A stretch of DNA of 64,000 bases from Saccharibacillus alkalitolerans (GTDB lineage Bacteria; Bacillota; Bacilli; Paenibacillales; Paenibacillaceae): NCBI RefSeq assembly GCF_011090185.1, contig NZ_JAAFGS010000001.1, positions 682,001-746,000 of the forward strand, written 5' to 3'. The first letter of the stretch is position 1; each line of letters begins with the position of its first letter. Shown here piece by piece: positions 43,260 to 53,075 of this stretch. A program made the position numbers and the translations under genes. The notes under the pieces were generated by a model. The model was given only the letters and a program-made list of their open reading frames with translations. It was not told the DNA's origin and ran no database searches.

Positions 43260-44138
43260 CTAGTCCCGGTCTTTGGCGGGCAGCTGATCTTCCAAATCCC
43301 GTCCCATTTCCGCGGAGCGTTCGCTGCAGCGCCGGGCCGCGCGGATCACGGCGCCGTAAAAGTCGCTTTCGTCGAGCTTGGCGATGGCGGCCTGGGTAGC
43401 CCCGTTCGGCGAAGTCACTTTGCGGCGCAGTTCTGCCGGTTCTTCGCCTGTCTGGCGAACCATCTGGGCCGCGCCGAGCACGGTCTGAACGGTCATTTCG
43501 CGCGCCTGCTCCCGAGTGAGTCCGCCGAGCGTCGCGGCTTCCATCAGCGCTTCCATCATGTAATAGACGTAAGCGGGACCGCTGCCCGATATGCCGGTCA
43601 AAGCATCGATCTTGTCTTCTTCGGTCTCCACGACCGTTCCGACCGCTTCGAACAGCAGCCGGGCGGTGCGGCGGCTCTCCTCGGAGAGCCCGTCGGAATA
43701 GCTGAGCCCGGTAACGCCCAGTCCGATCGAACTGGACGTATTCGGCATCGTGCGGACGATCGGCTGTTCCGGGCGTCCCAGCAGGCTGCGCATCGTGCGG
43801 ATCGATAATCCGGCGATCATCGAAACGATCAGGGTACGGGGGCCGATCCACTCGCCCAGCTGTCCGAGCGCTTCGGCCGCGTCTTTAGGCTTCATCGCCA
43901 AAATGACGATCGGAGAGGTGCGCAGCACGTTTTCCTTCTCGGCGGGATCGTTCGTGCCGGCTGTACCGTAGCGCTGCTTGAGATTTTCGAGCTTGTCGCT
44001 GTCGCTGCGGTTCAAAAACGTAATGTTGGCGGGAGAGATCACCGCGCGGGCGATCAGACCTCTGGCCACGGCTTCGGCCATCGAGCCGGCGCCGAAGAAG
44101 CAGATTCTTTCCTCGATCAACATCCGGGTTTGCGTCAT
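43260..44138 (-). CDS. proC: Pyrroline-5-carboxylate reductase
   Basis: This 292-residue enzyme performs the last step of proline synthesis. The NAD(P)-binding loop FFGAGSMAEAVARGLI is at residues 14-29. MPNTSSSIGLGVTGLS and the dimerisation/active-site segment DALTGISGSGPAYVYYMMEA near residue 180 are typical. AAGGAAGGATG precedes the ATG at 44138 on the minus strand. It is the last gene of proBAC, about 95 bases after proA. The C-terminal 25 residues are a variable tail. Confidence 0.96.
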   Translation of the reverse strand: MTQTRMLIEERICFFGAGSMAEAVARGLIARAVISPANITFLNRSDSDKLENLKQRYGTAGTNDPAEKENVLRTSPIVILAMKPKDAAEALGQLGEWIGPRTLIVSMIAGLSIRTMRSLLGRPEQPIVRTMPNTSSSIGLGVTGLSYSDGLSEESRRTARLLFEAVGTVVETEEDKIDALTGISGSGPAYVYYMMEALMEAATLGGLTREQAREMTVQTVLGAAQMVRQTGEEPAELRRKVTSPNGATQAAIAKLDESDFYGAVIRAARRCSERSAEMGRDLEDQLPAKDRD

Positions 44139-44234
44139 GATTATTCATCCTTCCTTATATAAAAACTCCTGAATTTTTCGCTGCGTTCGCCGGAAACCGG
44201 AGCACGGCGAAGCGGGGACAGTACACAGCGGAAC

Positions 44235-45533
44235 TTAAGGGCGGACCTGACCGTTACCGTAAATGCGGTATTTGGACGAAGTCAGCGCAGGCAGCCCCAT
44301 CGGACCGCGGGCGTGCAGCTTCTGCGTGCTGATGCCGATCTCCGCACCGAATCCGAACTCGCAGCCGTCGGTGAAGCGGGTCGAAGCGTTATGGTAAACG
44401 GCCGCCGCGTCGATTTCGTTTAGGAAACGGACGGCATTTTCGTCGTCTTCGGTTACGATGCATTCGGAATGCTTCGTGCCGAATTTGGCGATATGGGCGG
44501 CCGCTTCGCCCAGCCCGTTTACAACTTTGATATTGAGAATGTAGTCGTTATATTCGGTGCCGTAATCTTCCTCGGAAGCCGACTTGGCTTCCGGCACCAA
44601 TGCCAGGGCGCGTTCGTCGCCGCGCAGTTCGACGCCGCGTTCAAGCAGGCGGTCCGCCAGAGCGCGCAGACGCTGCCGCGCGAAGTCTTCGTGCAGGATC
44701 AGCGTTTCCATGGAATTGCAGACGGAAGGACGCTGGACTTTGGCGTTCAGGGCGATTTCTTCCGCCATCACGGCGTCGGCGGAAGCATCGATATACGTAT
44801 GGCATACGCCGGCACCCGTCTCGATCACGGGAACCGTTGCATTGCGGACAACGTTATCGATCAGCGAACGGCCGCCGCGCGGAATGATGACGTCGAGCAG
44901 GCCGTTCAGTTTGAGCATTTCGTCGACGGAAGAACGCGAAGCGTCTTCGATGACCTGCAGCGCGTCCGGCGGCAGGGCCGTACGTTCAAGGGCGCCGCGC
45001 AGCACTTCGGCGATACGCTTGTTGGTCGACAGGGCGGCGGAGCCGCCGCGCAGCACGACGGCGTTGCCCGTCTTGAGGCAGAGCGCGGCCGCGTCGACCG
45101 TCACGTTCGGCCTTGCTTCGTAGACGATGCCGATAACGCCGAGCGGCACGCTGACTTTTTCGATGCGCAGGCCGTTCGGCCGCTCGATCGTCTCGAGCAC
45201 CTTCCCGGTCGGATCGGGCAGTTCCGCCACCAGGCGCAGCGCGTCCGCGATCGAAGCGATCCGCTCCTCGTTGAGCATCAGCCGGTCGAGCAGCGACTCG
45301 CTCGTGCCGTTCGCGCGTCCGCGTTCCAGATCGTCGCGGTTCGCTTCGATCAGCGAGACGGCTTCCGCCTTTAAGGCTTCCGCCATTGTCAGCAGGGCGG
45401 CATTTTTTTCTTCCGTGGCGAGCGAAGCCATCCGGCGAGCCGCCGTGCCGGCAAGCATCGCTTTGGCGCGAACCTCGCTTCGGGTTTCGCCGTCGTTGCG
45501 GGCGGCTTGATCGTTCATCCGCAATTCACTCAT
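44235..45533 (-). CDS. proA: Gamma-glutamyl phosphate reductase
   Basis: This 432-residue aldehyde-dehydrogenase-fold enzyme reduces glutamyl-5-phosphate to the semialdehyde. GVIGIVYEARPNVTVDAAAL is the coenzyme-site motif, and the catalytic Cys lies in AKVQRPSVCNSMETLILH near residue 270. ARGPMGLPALTSSKYRIYG near the C-terminus is the family signature. AGGAGGAA precedes the ATG at 45533; an earlier in-frame ATG at 45581 lacks a ribosome site. It follows proB after about 110 bases. Confidence 0.96.
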   Translation of the reverse strand: MSELRMNDQAARNDGETRSEVRAKAMLAGTAARRMASLATEEKNAALLTMAEALKAEAVSLIEANRDDLERGRANGTSESLLDRLMLNEERIASIADALRLVAELPDPTGKVLETIERPNGLRIEKVSVPLGVIGIVYEARPNVTVDAAALCLKTGNAVVLRGGSAALSTNKRIAEVLRGALERTALPPDALQVIEDASRSSVDEMLKLNGLLDVIIPRGGRSLIDNVVRNATVPVIETGAGVCHTYIDASADAVMAEEIALNAKVQRPSVCNSMETLILHEDFARQRLRALADRLLERGVELRGDERALALVPEAKSASEEDYGTEYNDYILNIKVVNGLGEAAAHIAKFGTKHSECIVTEDDENAVRFLNEIDAAAVYHNASTRFTDGCEFGFGAEIGISTQKLHARGPMGLPALTSSKYRIYGNGQVRP

Positions 45534-45647
45534 GTTCGATTCCTCCTGTGTCTCGTTATAAATAGTCCGATAGGCAGACAAACCGTCGTCCCCGAGTTTT
45601 CCGCGAGCTTCGGGAAGCGGCGGGGAACAAGCCTGCGGCCGGGAAAT

Positions 45648-46751
45648 TCAGCCCAGCGAAATCCATTCGTCCCGATGAATGGCTTCAAGGCGATGAAGCC
45701 CGTTCAATTTTTCCAATACTTGAGGCCCCGGCAGGCCGCAAACGCTCTGCAGGTCTTCCATGTCATAGTTGACGACGCCACGGCCGACAATCTCGCCGGC
45801 CGGTCCTCGCACTTCGACGACGTCGCCCGCATGGAACTGCCCCTCCACGCCGGTGATGCCGACGGGCAGCAGGCTGCGGCCTTCTTCGGCCAGCGCGCGC
45901 CGCGCGCCGGCATCGACGATCAGCGCGCCGAGCGGCCGCGACAGATAGCCGAGCCACTGCTTTTTGACCGGCATCGACGAGAGCTTCGTCGTGAAATGCG
46001 TGCCTTTGCCGGCTCCTTCGGCGGCGGCGGCCAGATCGCCGCTTTCGTCCGCGCGGCCGACGAATACGGGGACGCCGCCGCGGGTCGCGATGCGGGCCGC
46101 ATCCAGCTTGGAGCGCATGCCGCCCGTGCCGACGCCGGTTCCGGCTCCGCCCGCCATCCGATAGATATCGTCGTCGATCTCGTCCACCGTCTCGTACTTG
46201 AAAGCGTCCGGATCGTGCCGGGGATCGGCGCTGTACAGCCCGTCCGTATCGGTCAGAATAACGAGCCTGTCCGCTTTGACCAGGTTGGCGACGAGAGCGG
46301 AGAGCGTATCGTTGTCTCCGAACTTCAACTCGTCGACGGACACCGTGTCGTTTTCGTTGAAGATCGGCAGGATGCCGCGCTCCAGCAGCTCTTCGATCGT
46401 CATGACCGCGCTGCCGATCCGCTTGCGGCTGTGGAAGTCCGTCCGCGTCAGCAAAATTTGCGCGGCGACATGACCGTATTTGGCCAGCTCCTCTTGGTAG
46501 GCGCGCATAAGCAGCGCCTGTCCGACGGCTGCGGACGCCTGCTTCTCGTGCAGCTTCTTCGGACGTTCGGAATAGCCGATCGCCCGGAAGCCGGCGGCCA
46601 CGGCGCCCGAGGTGACCAGCAGCGGCTGATAGCCGCGTTCGTACAACCGAGCCAGCTCTCCGGCGAAATACGCTACCGCTTCCCGGTTCAATCCGCCCCG
46701 GCTGCCGGTCAGCGAACTGCTGCCTATTTTGACTACGATGCGTTTTAGCAT
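45648..46751 (-). CDS. proB: Glutamate 5-kinase with PUA domain
   Basis: This 367-residue enzyme phosphorylates glutamate, the first committed step of proline synthesis and the usual feedback point. The amino-acid-kinase domain (1-255) has RIVVKIGSSSLTG, VTSGAVAAGFRAIG, FNENDTVSVDELKFGDND and GTGGMRSKLDAARIAT. A PUA domain occupies residues about 275-367 (GALIVDAGARRALAEEGRSL, VVEVRGPAGEIVGRG). AAGGAG precedes the ATG at 46751; the frame stays open upstream but runs into the leader. It is the first gene of proBAC, downstream of a T-box. Confidence 0.97.
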   Translation of the reverse strand: MLKRIVVKIGSSSLTGSRGGLNREAVAYFAGELARLYERGYQPLLVTSGAVAAGFRAIGYSERPKKLHEKQASAAVGQALLMRAYQEELAKYGHVAAQILLTRTDFHSRKRIGSAVMTIEELLERGILPIFNENDTVSVDELKFGDNDTLSALVANLVKADRLVILTDTDGLYSADPRHDPDAFKYETVDEIDDDIYRMAGGAGTGVGTGGMRSKLDAARIATRGGVPVFVGRADESGDLAAAAEGAGKGTHFTTKLSSMPVKKQWLGYLSRPLGALIVDAGARRALAEEGRSLLPVGITGVEGQFHAGDVVEVRGPAGEIVGRGVVNYDMEDLQSVCGLPGPQVLEKLNGLHRLEAIHRDEWISLG

Positions 46752-46777
46752 GAAATTCTCCTTCTTTCTGTCCGCGC

Positions 46778-47089
46778 AAAAAATAAAAGCTTTCGTCCAG
46801 GCGCAGCATGAGCTGCGCGAAGGACGAAAGCTTGAGAGGCGCTTCCGCGGTACCACCTTGATTGACGGCGAAGGCCGTCCGACTCGAACCCCGCTAACGG
46901 AGGGGAACCGTCCGGACTTGGGGTCCGGCTCGCTCGGGGATAGGTTTCGGAAAGGCCGGGCCGTGAATTCTTGCAGCCATCGGGTTGCGCGGAAGACACC
47001 GGAGTGCCGACGCGAACCGCAAAGGAATTCACTCTCTGGAAGGCGGTCGCTTTCTTACTGGTCCCGTCATTGCGGAGTAACGTTTGGTT
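46778..47089 (-). promoter_or_regulatory. T-box leader of proBAC
   Basis: On the minus strand the T-box core AAGGTGGTACCGCGG is at 46859-46845. It is followed by a terminator whose 12-bp arms, AAGCTTTCGTCC and GGACGAAAGCTT (46833-46822 and 46798-46787), precede a T-rich tract ending near 46778. Upstream, the stem I region includes an AGTAAGAAAGCGACC segment and complementary GTGAATTC/GAATTCAC. Uncharged tRNA binding would stabilise an antiterminator in place of the terminator. The downstream genes imply tRNA-Pro; I could not fix the specifier codon by eye. Confidence 0.93.
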
Positions 47090-47095
47090 TTTCCT

Positions 47096-47124
47096 AGAAT
47101 AGCACGCGGGGCGAAGTTTGTAAA
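47096..47124 (-). promoter_or_regulatory. Promoter of the proBAC T-box transcript
   Basis: Minus strand TTTACA (47124-47119) and TATTCT (47101-47096) with a 17-base spacer. The start of transcription would be near 47089, just upstream of the T-box stem I. Confidence 0.7.
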
Positions 47125-47167
47125 AGGCGTAATTTCCTAAGAACCGAAACGCCTGCCGGCAGACTGT

Positions 47168-48085
47168 TCAAGCATGCGTCAGTCTGTTCATCGTGCCGCG
47201 AAGCGTCTCGATAAAAGCTTCCGCCGCCTTGGACCGCGACCGGCCTTTCCGGTAAGCGATGACGAGCTTGCGGTACGGTACGGGATCGGCAAGCGGGAGA
47301 TAGACCGGCAGCAGTTCGCTCCGTTTGGAGCGGGCGACGAACCTCGGAACGAGCGTGATGCCCATGCCGGCCGCCACCAGCGACTGAAGCGTCTCCATAT
47401 TGCTGCTTTCGAATACGATCTGGGGTTCGTAGCCGGCTTGACGGCAGAGGTCGATCAGCGTTTTCCGCAGACCCTGGCCTTGTTTCAGAATAATGAACGG
47501 TTCATTTTCCAGCTCCTGCATGTCGACGCCTCCCGGCGCATTCGGATCGGAGCGAAGCGCCAGTCGATGGTTCGGCGGCACGGCCAGATCGATCGGCTCG
47601 TCCGCGATCGGTTCGTAATCCAGCGTCGGCTCGTTGAGGGGAAGGGAGAGCAGACTGATGTCCGTTTTTCCGTTCGCCGTCAAACGTTCGAGGTTATGCG
47701 ACGTATCTTCCAGCAGCGTCACGTCGATGCCCGGGTAGTCGGCGCGGAATGCCGGCAGAACGTGGGGCAGCAGATGGGAGCCGGTGATCGGCATGCTGCC
47801 GACCGTGATGCGTCCTTTGCGCAGCTGCGAAATGTCTTCCATTTCAACCCGAAGAAGATCCATTTCGTCGATGATCCGCTGAGCCCGCTTCATGAATTCG
47901 CGCCCCGCATGCGTCAGCTCGACATTGCTCGTGTTGCGCTGGAACAGCAGCACGCCGAGTTCTTTTTCCAGCTTGGAAAGCTGCTGGCTGAGAGAAGGCT
48001 GGGCGATGTGCAGCTTCTCGGCGGCCCTCGAAAAATTGCGTTCGGCCGCAATCATCAGCGCATATTGAAGCTGTCTTAATTCCAT
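47168..48085 (-). CDS. LysR-family transcriptional regulator, probable leuCD regulator
   Basis: This 305-residue protein has a winged helix at residues 1-60 (MELRQLQYALMIAAERNFSR, LHIAQPSLSQQLSKLEKELG) and a substrate-binding domain from about residue 90 (RITVGSMPITGSHLLPHVLP), with GMGITLVPRFVA near residue 230. It is divergent from leuC, with a short palindrome ATAGG-N5-CCTAT in between. This arrangement suggests it controls leuCD and its own gene. The co-inducer is not shown; a leucine-pathway intermediate such as isopropylmalate would be plausible. Two unrelated LysR proteins are thus present in the window. Confidence 0.92.
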   Translation of the reverse strand: MELRQLQYALMIAAERNFSRAAEKLHIAQPSLSQQLSKLEKELGVLLFQRNTSNVELTHAGREFMKRAQRIIDEMDLLRVEMEDISQLRKGRITVGSMPITGSHLLPHVLPAFRADYPGIDVTLLEDTSHNLERLTANGKTDISLLSLPLNEPTLDYEPIADEPIDLAVPPNHRLALRSDPNAPGGVDMQELENEPFIILKQGQGLRKTLIDLCRQAGYEPQIVFESSNMETLQSLVAAGMGITLVPRFVARSKRSELLPVYLPLADPVPYRKLVIAYRKGRSRSKAAEAFIETLRGTMNRLTHA

Positions 48086-48152
48086 TCGGGCATGCTCCTC
48101 CGTTTTTTCGTTATCCGAGATTTATTTTAACGTTTATGCACCGGATACGTCT

Positions 48153-48167
48153 ATAGGCAAAACCTAT
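48153..48167 (+). promoter_or_regulatory. LysR-type operator between LysR gene and leuC
   Basis: ATAGG-CAAAA-CCTAT is a perfect inverted repeat within a 15-base span, located about 68 bases from the LysR start and 123 bases from leuC. It fits the T-N11-A type of LysR recognition site. An AT-rich stretch with likely -10 sequence follows on the leuC side. Confidence 0.6.
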
Positions 48168-48289
48168 CGCGATTATAGTTATTATATCTTGGAACAATGA
48201 GACATCGCCATGTTATATTTAACGCAATAACAAAACCGGCGCTTTACGGGCAGCACAGTCGGTTCGAATCCAGCAGCGGGGTGAATAAG

Positions 48290-49711
<1,422 letters not shown>

Positions 49712-49737
49712 CCAATCTCCGGAAAGAAGGGACTCAT

Positions 49738-50340
49738 ATGGAAGCATTCAAACAGTTAAACGGACTCGTCGCCCCGGTGGATCGGGTCAACGTCGATACG
49801 GACGCCATCATTCCCAAGCAGTTTTTGAAACGCATCGAACGGACCGGTTTCGGCCAGTTCCTGTTCTTCGAGTGGCGCTTCGACGAAGCGGGCGAAGTCA
49901 ATCCTTCGTTCGAGATGAACAAGCCGCGCTATCAAGGCGCCGAAGTGCTGATCTCCCGAGCCAACTTCGGCTGCGGATCTTCCCGCGAGCATGCTCCGTG
50001 GGCGATTATGGATTACGGATTCCGCTGCGTAATCGCGCCGTCGTTCGCCGACATTTTCTACAATAACTGCTTCAAAAACGGCATTCTGCCGATCAAGCTG
50101 TCGGAGGAGCAGGTACAGGAGCTGTTCTCCCGTACGGCGCAGCATGAAGGCTACCGGCTGAACGTCAACTTGGAACAAAAAACGCTCACCGACGAATACG
50201 GTTTGCGGATCGACTTCGATCTGGACGAACACCGCCGCCAGTTCCTGCTGCAGGGACTCGACGATATCGGTCTGACGCTGCAGCACGAAGACGAGATTTC
50301 GGCCTACGAAGCCAAGCGCGCCGAGCGCGCTTACGTGTAA
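49738..50340 (+). CDS. leuD: 3-isopropylmalate dehydratase small subunit
   Basis: This 200-residue swivelling domain partner of LeuC has the signature [20 protein letters not shown] near residue 20 and [20 protein letters not shown] near residue 77, the latter being the substrate-recognition loop of LeuD. AAGAAGGGA precedes the ATG. The pair leuCD is separate from leuAB, as in several Paenibacillus genomes. A terminator follows at 50363. Confidence 0.97.
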   Translation: MEAFKQLNGLVAPVDRVNVDTDAIIPKQFLKRIERTGFGQFLFFEWRFDEAGEVNPSFEMNKPRYQGAEVLISRANFGCGSSREHAPWAIMDYGFRCVIAPSFADIFYNNCFKNGILPIKLSEEQVQELFSRTAQHEGYRLNVNLEQKTLTDEYGLRIDFDLDEHRRQFLLQGLDDIGLTLQHEDEISAYEAKRAERAYV

Positions 50341-50362
50341 CCGCTCGTGTCCGATCCGTTTC

Positions 50363-50394
50363 GCCGCCGCCCTTTTTCGGGCAGGCGGCTTTTT
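50363..50394 (+). terminator. Terminator after leuD
   Basis: GCCGCC-GCCC and GGGC-A-GGCGGC arms form a GC-rich hairpin with a T-rich loop, followed by five Ts. Confidence 0.8.
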
Positions 50395-50451
50395 CTGTTC
50401 GGCCCGGGCGAGACCGAAGACGCATGCCTGGAAGGATGCGCGGCTTCGGTC

Positions 50452-50457
50452 TATAAT
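50452..50457 (+). promoter_or_regulatory. Likely -10 box upstream of the 50499 gene
   Basis: A perfect TATAAT stands 42 bases before the ATG at 50499. A -35 box cannot be clearly assigned (best candidate TGGAAG at 50429). Confidence 0.5.
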
Positions 50458-50498
50458 GGATTGTCAGGTTCATCATTTATCGGAAAGAGGAGAAGAAG

Positions 50499-51143
50499 AT
50501 GCGTTCGCCGCTGCTGGGCAATCTGGAGAAGTTAAAAAGAGACATGGAAAAAAAAGGCCGGTGCGTCGATTCCTTTTTGTTCGAACATCGAAAGCGGACG
50601 TATGTCGTCCTGGTGAAGCTGTACGGCGAAAGCGGGAGTCGGCCGGAGCAGGCGCTGGCGGAGCTGGAATTTCTGAATACCGCAAATGCGCGGGACCGGT
50701 TGTCGGTACCGGCAAGCCGTTGGCAGTTCATCATCGACGCGCGCGAACTTCGAACTTACTTCGGCATCGATTACGAGGAAAATCTCGGCGAGGCGTTTCG
50801 GCGCTTTTACGACTACTTCGGCGGGTTCGTCCCGCTTCGGGCCGCCGCGAAAAAGTCTGCGGAGGAGAGAGAAGCGATGGTCGCCTGGTTAAGCCGTCAA
50901 GACGGGGAAGAAGCGGACCGGGTTTACTGCTGCGGGGTCAGAAAGACGCCCGGAGGGCAAAACGGCATTCCTGCCGAGCGAAGCCTTTTCAACGACAACA
51001 AGGCGCGTCTTCTTCGTCCGAGGCTGCACAAATTGTTGAAAACCGAACGCCGATTGAGCTTTTGTTTCTCGAACGACCCGGCAGACGAACGGACGGATGA
51101 CGATATTTTAAAAAAAGGGCGAGGTTTTTTGTCCGAACTCTAA
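50499..51143 (+). CDS. Hypothetical protein, DUF6037-like
   Basis: This 214-residue soluble protein has AAGAGGAG upstream of the ATG. The N-terminal 110 residues (RKRTYVVLVKLYGES, SRWQFIIDARELRTYFGIDY) form an alpha/beta domain reminiscent of DUF6037 proteins of Firmicutes; this is by-eye only. The C-terminal half is basic and contains LFNDNKARLLRPRLHKLLKT. It stands alone between terminators and a new promoter, and its base use is like that of its neighbours. Function unknown. Confidence 0.65.
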   Translation: MRSPLLGNLEKLKRDMEKKGRCVDSFLFEHRKRTYVVLVKLYGESGSRPEQALAELEFLNTANARDRLSVPASRWQFIIDARELRTYFGIDYEENLGEAFRRFYDYFGGFVPLRAAAKKSAEEREAMVAWLSRQDGEEADRVYCCGVRKTPGGQNGIPAERSLFNDNKARLLRPRLHKLLKTERRLSFCFSNDPADERTDDDILKKGRGFLSEL

Positions 51144-51146
51144 GTT

Positions 51147-51175
51147 TTGGCCGCCCGTTCTGCCGATAGTATAAA
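51147..51175 (+). promoter_or_regulatory. Candidate sigma-A promoter and long leader before the amidase
   Basis: TTGGCC at 51147-51152 and TATAAA at 51170-51175 with a 17-base spacer begin a non-coding stretch of about 370 bases before the amidase at 51549. The stretch is A-rich, shows several GC-rich hairpins (for example near 51205-51275) and contains a 74-codon frame from 51175 with no ribosome site, which I do not accept as a gene. A second promoter of ECF type lies within it. Confidence 0.4.
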
Positions 51176-51403
51176 TGAAACAACCTGCGTTAGGCGGACG
51201 ACCGGGCCCGATGAAGGAAGGTCGGCGACTGCTTCGGGACGCGCGAAAATATCCCGGTCTGCAGTCCCGGGCGACGCAAAAACCGGGATTCCAAATCGCG
51301 CAAACAACGGGCGAAAATCCGCGCAAAAAAAACCGTCGATTCCCTGCGGCGTGCGGGAAGACAGAAGTTAAAGCGAAATTGGTGACAAAAATGCAATAAA
51401 TGT

Positions 51404-51429
51404 CGCAACTTTTGAGAAAAGTCCGCGTC
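51404..51429 (+). promoter_or_regulatory. ECF-type promoter upstream of the amidase gene
   Basis: CGCAAC (51404-51409) and CGTC (51426-51429) with a 16-base spacer match the ECF-type element at 14172-14198 (TGCAAC-17-CGTC). Shared features are GCAAC, a T-rich stretch after it, and CGTCTA at the -10. This suggests control of the amidase by a sigma factor of the window or a relative. Confidence 0.55.
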
Positions 51430-51548
51430 TAAGCTAACGTGAGCAGCTGTTGGGATGTCAATAGTTCGGAATTGCCCGAAGGCGTTTGGGAGCAAGCGTC
51501 CTAGGTCAAAAGTCCGACGAAAAAAGCGAAGAATTTAGAGGTGGATGA

Positions 51549-52946
51549 ATGAAAAAGTACGTGTTAACGACAGTGATGGCGGTCCTGATGCTGATGTTCT
51601 TGCTCCCGCATATGGGACAAGCGGCATCTTCGGGAACCAAAATCGTATTGGACAATCGGGAATTGGCCAATGCGGACGTATTAACCGTCAATCAGACCAC
51701 GATGGTGCCGATCCGGGTCGTGTCCGAGGAACTGGGTTACAAAGTGGGTTGGAATCAAGCGGCGCAGCAGGTTACGATCGGCAGCGGCGCGGATACCGTT
51801 GTACTCACCATTAACCAGAAAACGGCCACGGCAAACGGAGCGATTGTTTCTCTGACTCAAGCGGCAATGGCTGAAAATCAAACGACTTATGTGCCGCTGC
51901 GTTTCGTCAGCTCGCAGATGGGTCTTCAAGTCAAGTGGGAGAATACGGCCAAAACCGTTTATCTGTTCACTTCCGGCAATCCGGCGGGGAGCCAGATCGG
52001 CTCGACGCCGCCGGCGTCGTCCAACGGCGGCGCAAACGTTCCGAACGCGGTTCTGGCTCGAGTACAGGCCATCAGCTTCAGCGACAACCGTCTGATGGTA
52101 ACGACGGACCGCTCGGTAAGCGTAAAAGATTCCGTCCTTGCCGGTCCTAACCGGATTCTGCTCGAACTGTCGAATACCGGTTTCGGTCCCGCCATCGGCG
52201 GCAACCTGGCCGTAGGCGAAGTCGGCACGATCGCGGTTCCGAACGCGGCCAACGTGTCCCAGGTGCGCTACTTCATTCCGAAGTCGAATCCGAACACGGT
52301 GCAGGTCGTCATCGACCTGAAGAGCGCAAATACGTACAAACTGTCCACCGAGGGCACTTCCGTATTCGTTGCTCTGGATAAGGTAACGGCGCCGAACACC
52401 AACGTGGGCGGCAGCGGCAAAAAGGTCATCGTGATCGATGCCGGTCACGGCAATCAGGATCCCGGCGCCGTAGGCAACGGCATCCGCGAGAAGGATATCA
52501 ACCTGGGCATCGCGCTCAAAGTGGAAGCCATTTTGAAAAAAAATTCGAAGGTGGATGTCGTCATGACCCGCAGCGACGATACGTTCCTGGAACTTAAAGA
52601 ACGCGTGCGCGTCGCGAAGAACGTCAACGCCGACGTCTTCATCTCCATTCATAACAACAGCGGTTCGGCAGCGGCTACCGGTACCGAAACGTACTATCAG
52701 CGGGATAACAGCAAGGCGCTGGCGACTACGCTGCACAAGTACATTTTGCAGGCGACCGGATTCAAGGACCGCAAGGTGCAGTACGGCAATTTCCACGTCA
52801 TCCGCGAGACGACGATGCCTGCCGCGCTGTTGGAAGTCGGTTTCGTAAGCAGCGCGAACGATGCGGCGCAGCTGAGAAAAGAAGATTTCCAGCAGCGCGT
52901 GGCCGAAGCGATCGCCAAGGGTCTGCTGGAATACTTGGGCGTGTAA
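51549..52946 (+). CDS. Secreted N-acetylmuramoyl-L-alanine amidase
   Basis: This 465-residue protein has a signal peptide (residues 1-26, VLTTVMAVLMLMFLLPHMGQ then AA). A copper-amine-oxidase-N-like domain follows (about 30-140, YVPLRFVSSQMGLQVKW), then a linker, an AMIN domain (about 170-275), and an Amidase_3 catalytic domain (about 291-462). The zinc motif begins VIDAGHGNQDPGAVGNG; the Glu after it is in IREKDINLG, and DVFISIHNNSG carries the further His. It cleaves the amide bond between muramic acid and the stem peptide of the cell wall. An ECF-type promoter lies 120 bases upstream. Confidence 0.95.
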   Translation: MKKYVLTTVMAVLMLMFLLPHMGQAASSGTKIVLDNRELANADVLTVNQTTMVPIRVVSEELGYKVGWNQAAQQVTIGSGADTVVLTINQKTATANGAIVSLTQAAMAENQTTYVPLRFVSSQMGLQVKWENTAKTVYLFTSGNPAGSQIGSTPPASSNGGANVPNAVLARVQAISFSDNRLMVTTDRSVSVKDSVLAGPNRILLELSNTGFGPAIGGNLAVGEVGTIAVPNAANVSQVRYFIPKSNPNTVQVVIDLKSANTYKLSTEGTSVFVALDKVTAPNTNVGGSGKKVIVIDAGHGNQDPGAVGNGIREKDINLGIALKVEAILKKNSKVDVVMTRSDDTFLELKERVRVAKNVNADVFISIHNNSGSAAATGTETYYQRDNSKALATTLHKYILQATGFKDRKVQYGNFHVIRETTMPAALLEVGFVSSANDAAQLRKEDFQQRVAEAIAKGLLEYLGV

Positions 52947-52989
52947 TCGACGAAAACCGAAGCCCGTGAAATAGTTACGATTCTTTCAT

Positions 52990-53033
52990 AATTCGCCGTC
53001 GGCAGGAAAGAAAGATGCCGGCGGCGAATTCTT
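52990..53033 (+). terminator. Terminator after the amidase gene
   Basis: A 15-bp near-perfect stem AATTCGCCGTCGGCA with TGCCGGCGGCGAATT is followed by CTTTA. The downstream T run is short, so termination may be incomplete toward the SLH gene. Confidence 0.7.
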
Positions 53034-53075
53034 TATGTTCAACGCTCAATCGCTTGTGACAAGAGGAAAGGGGAC

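Noticed and set aside
51176-51540. ydaO/c-di-AMP riboswitch before the amidase
   Set aside because: The GGGGTGAAT-type and GCCTAAATCCG-type conserved segments are not present.
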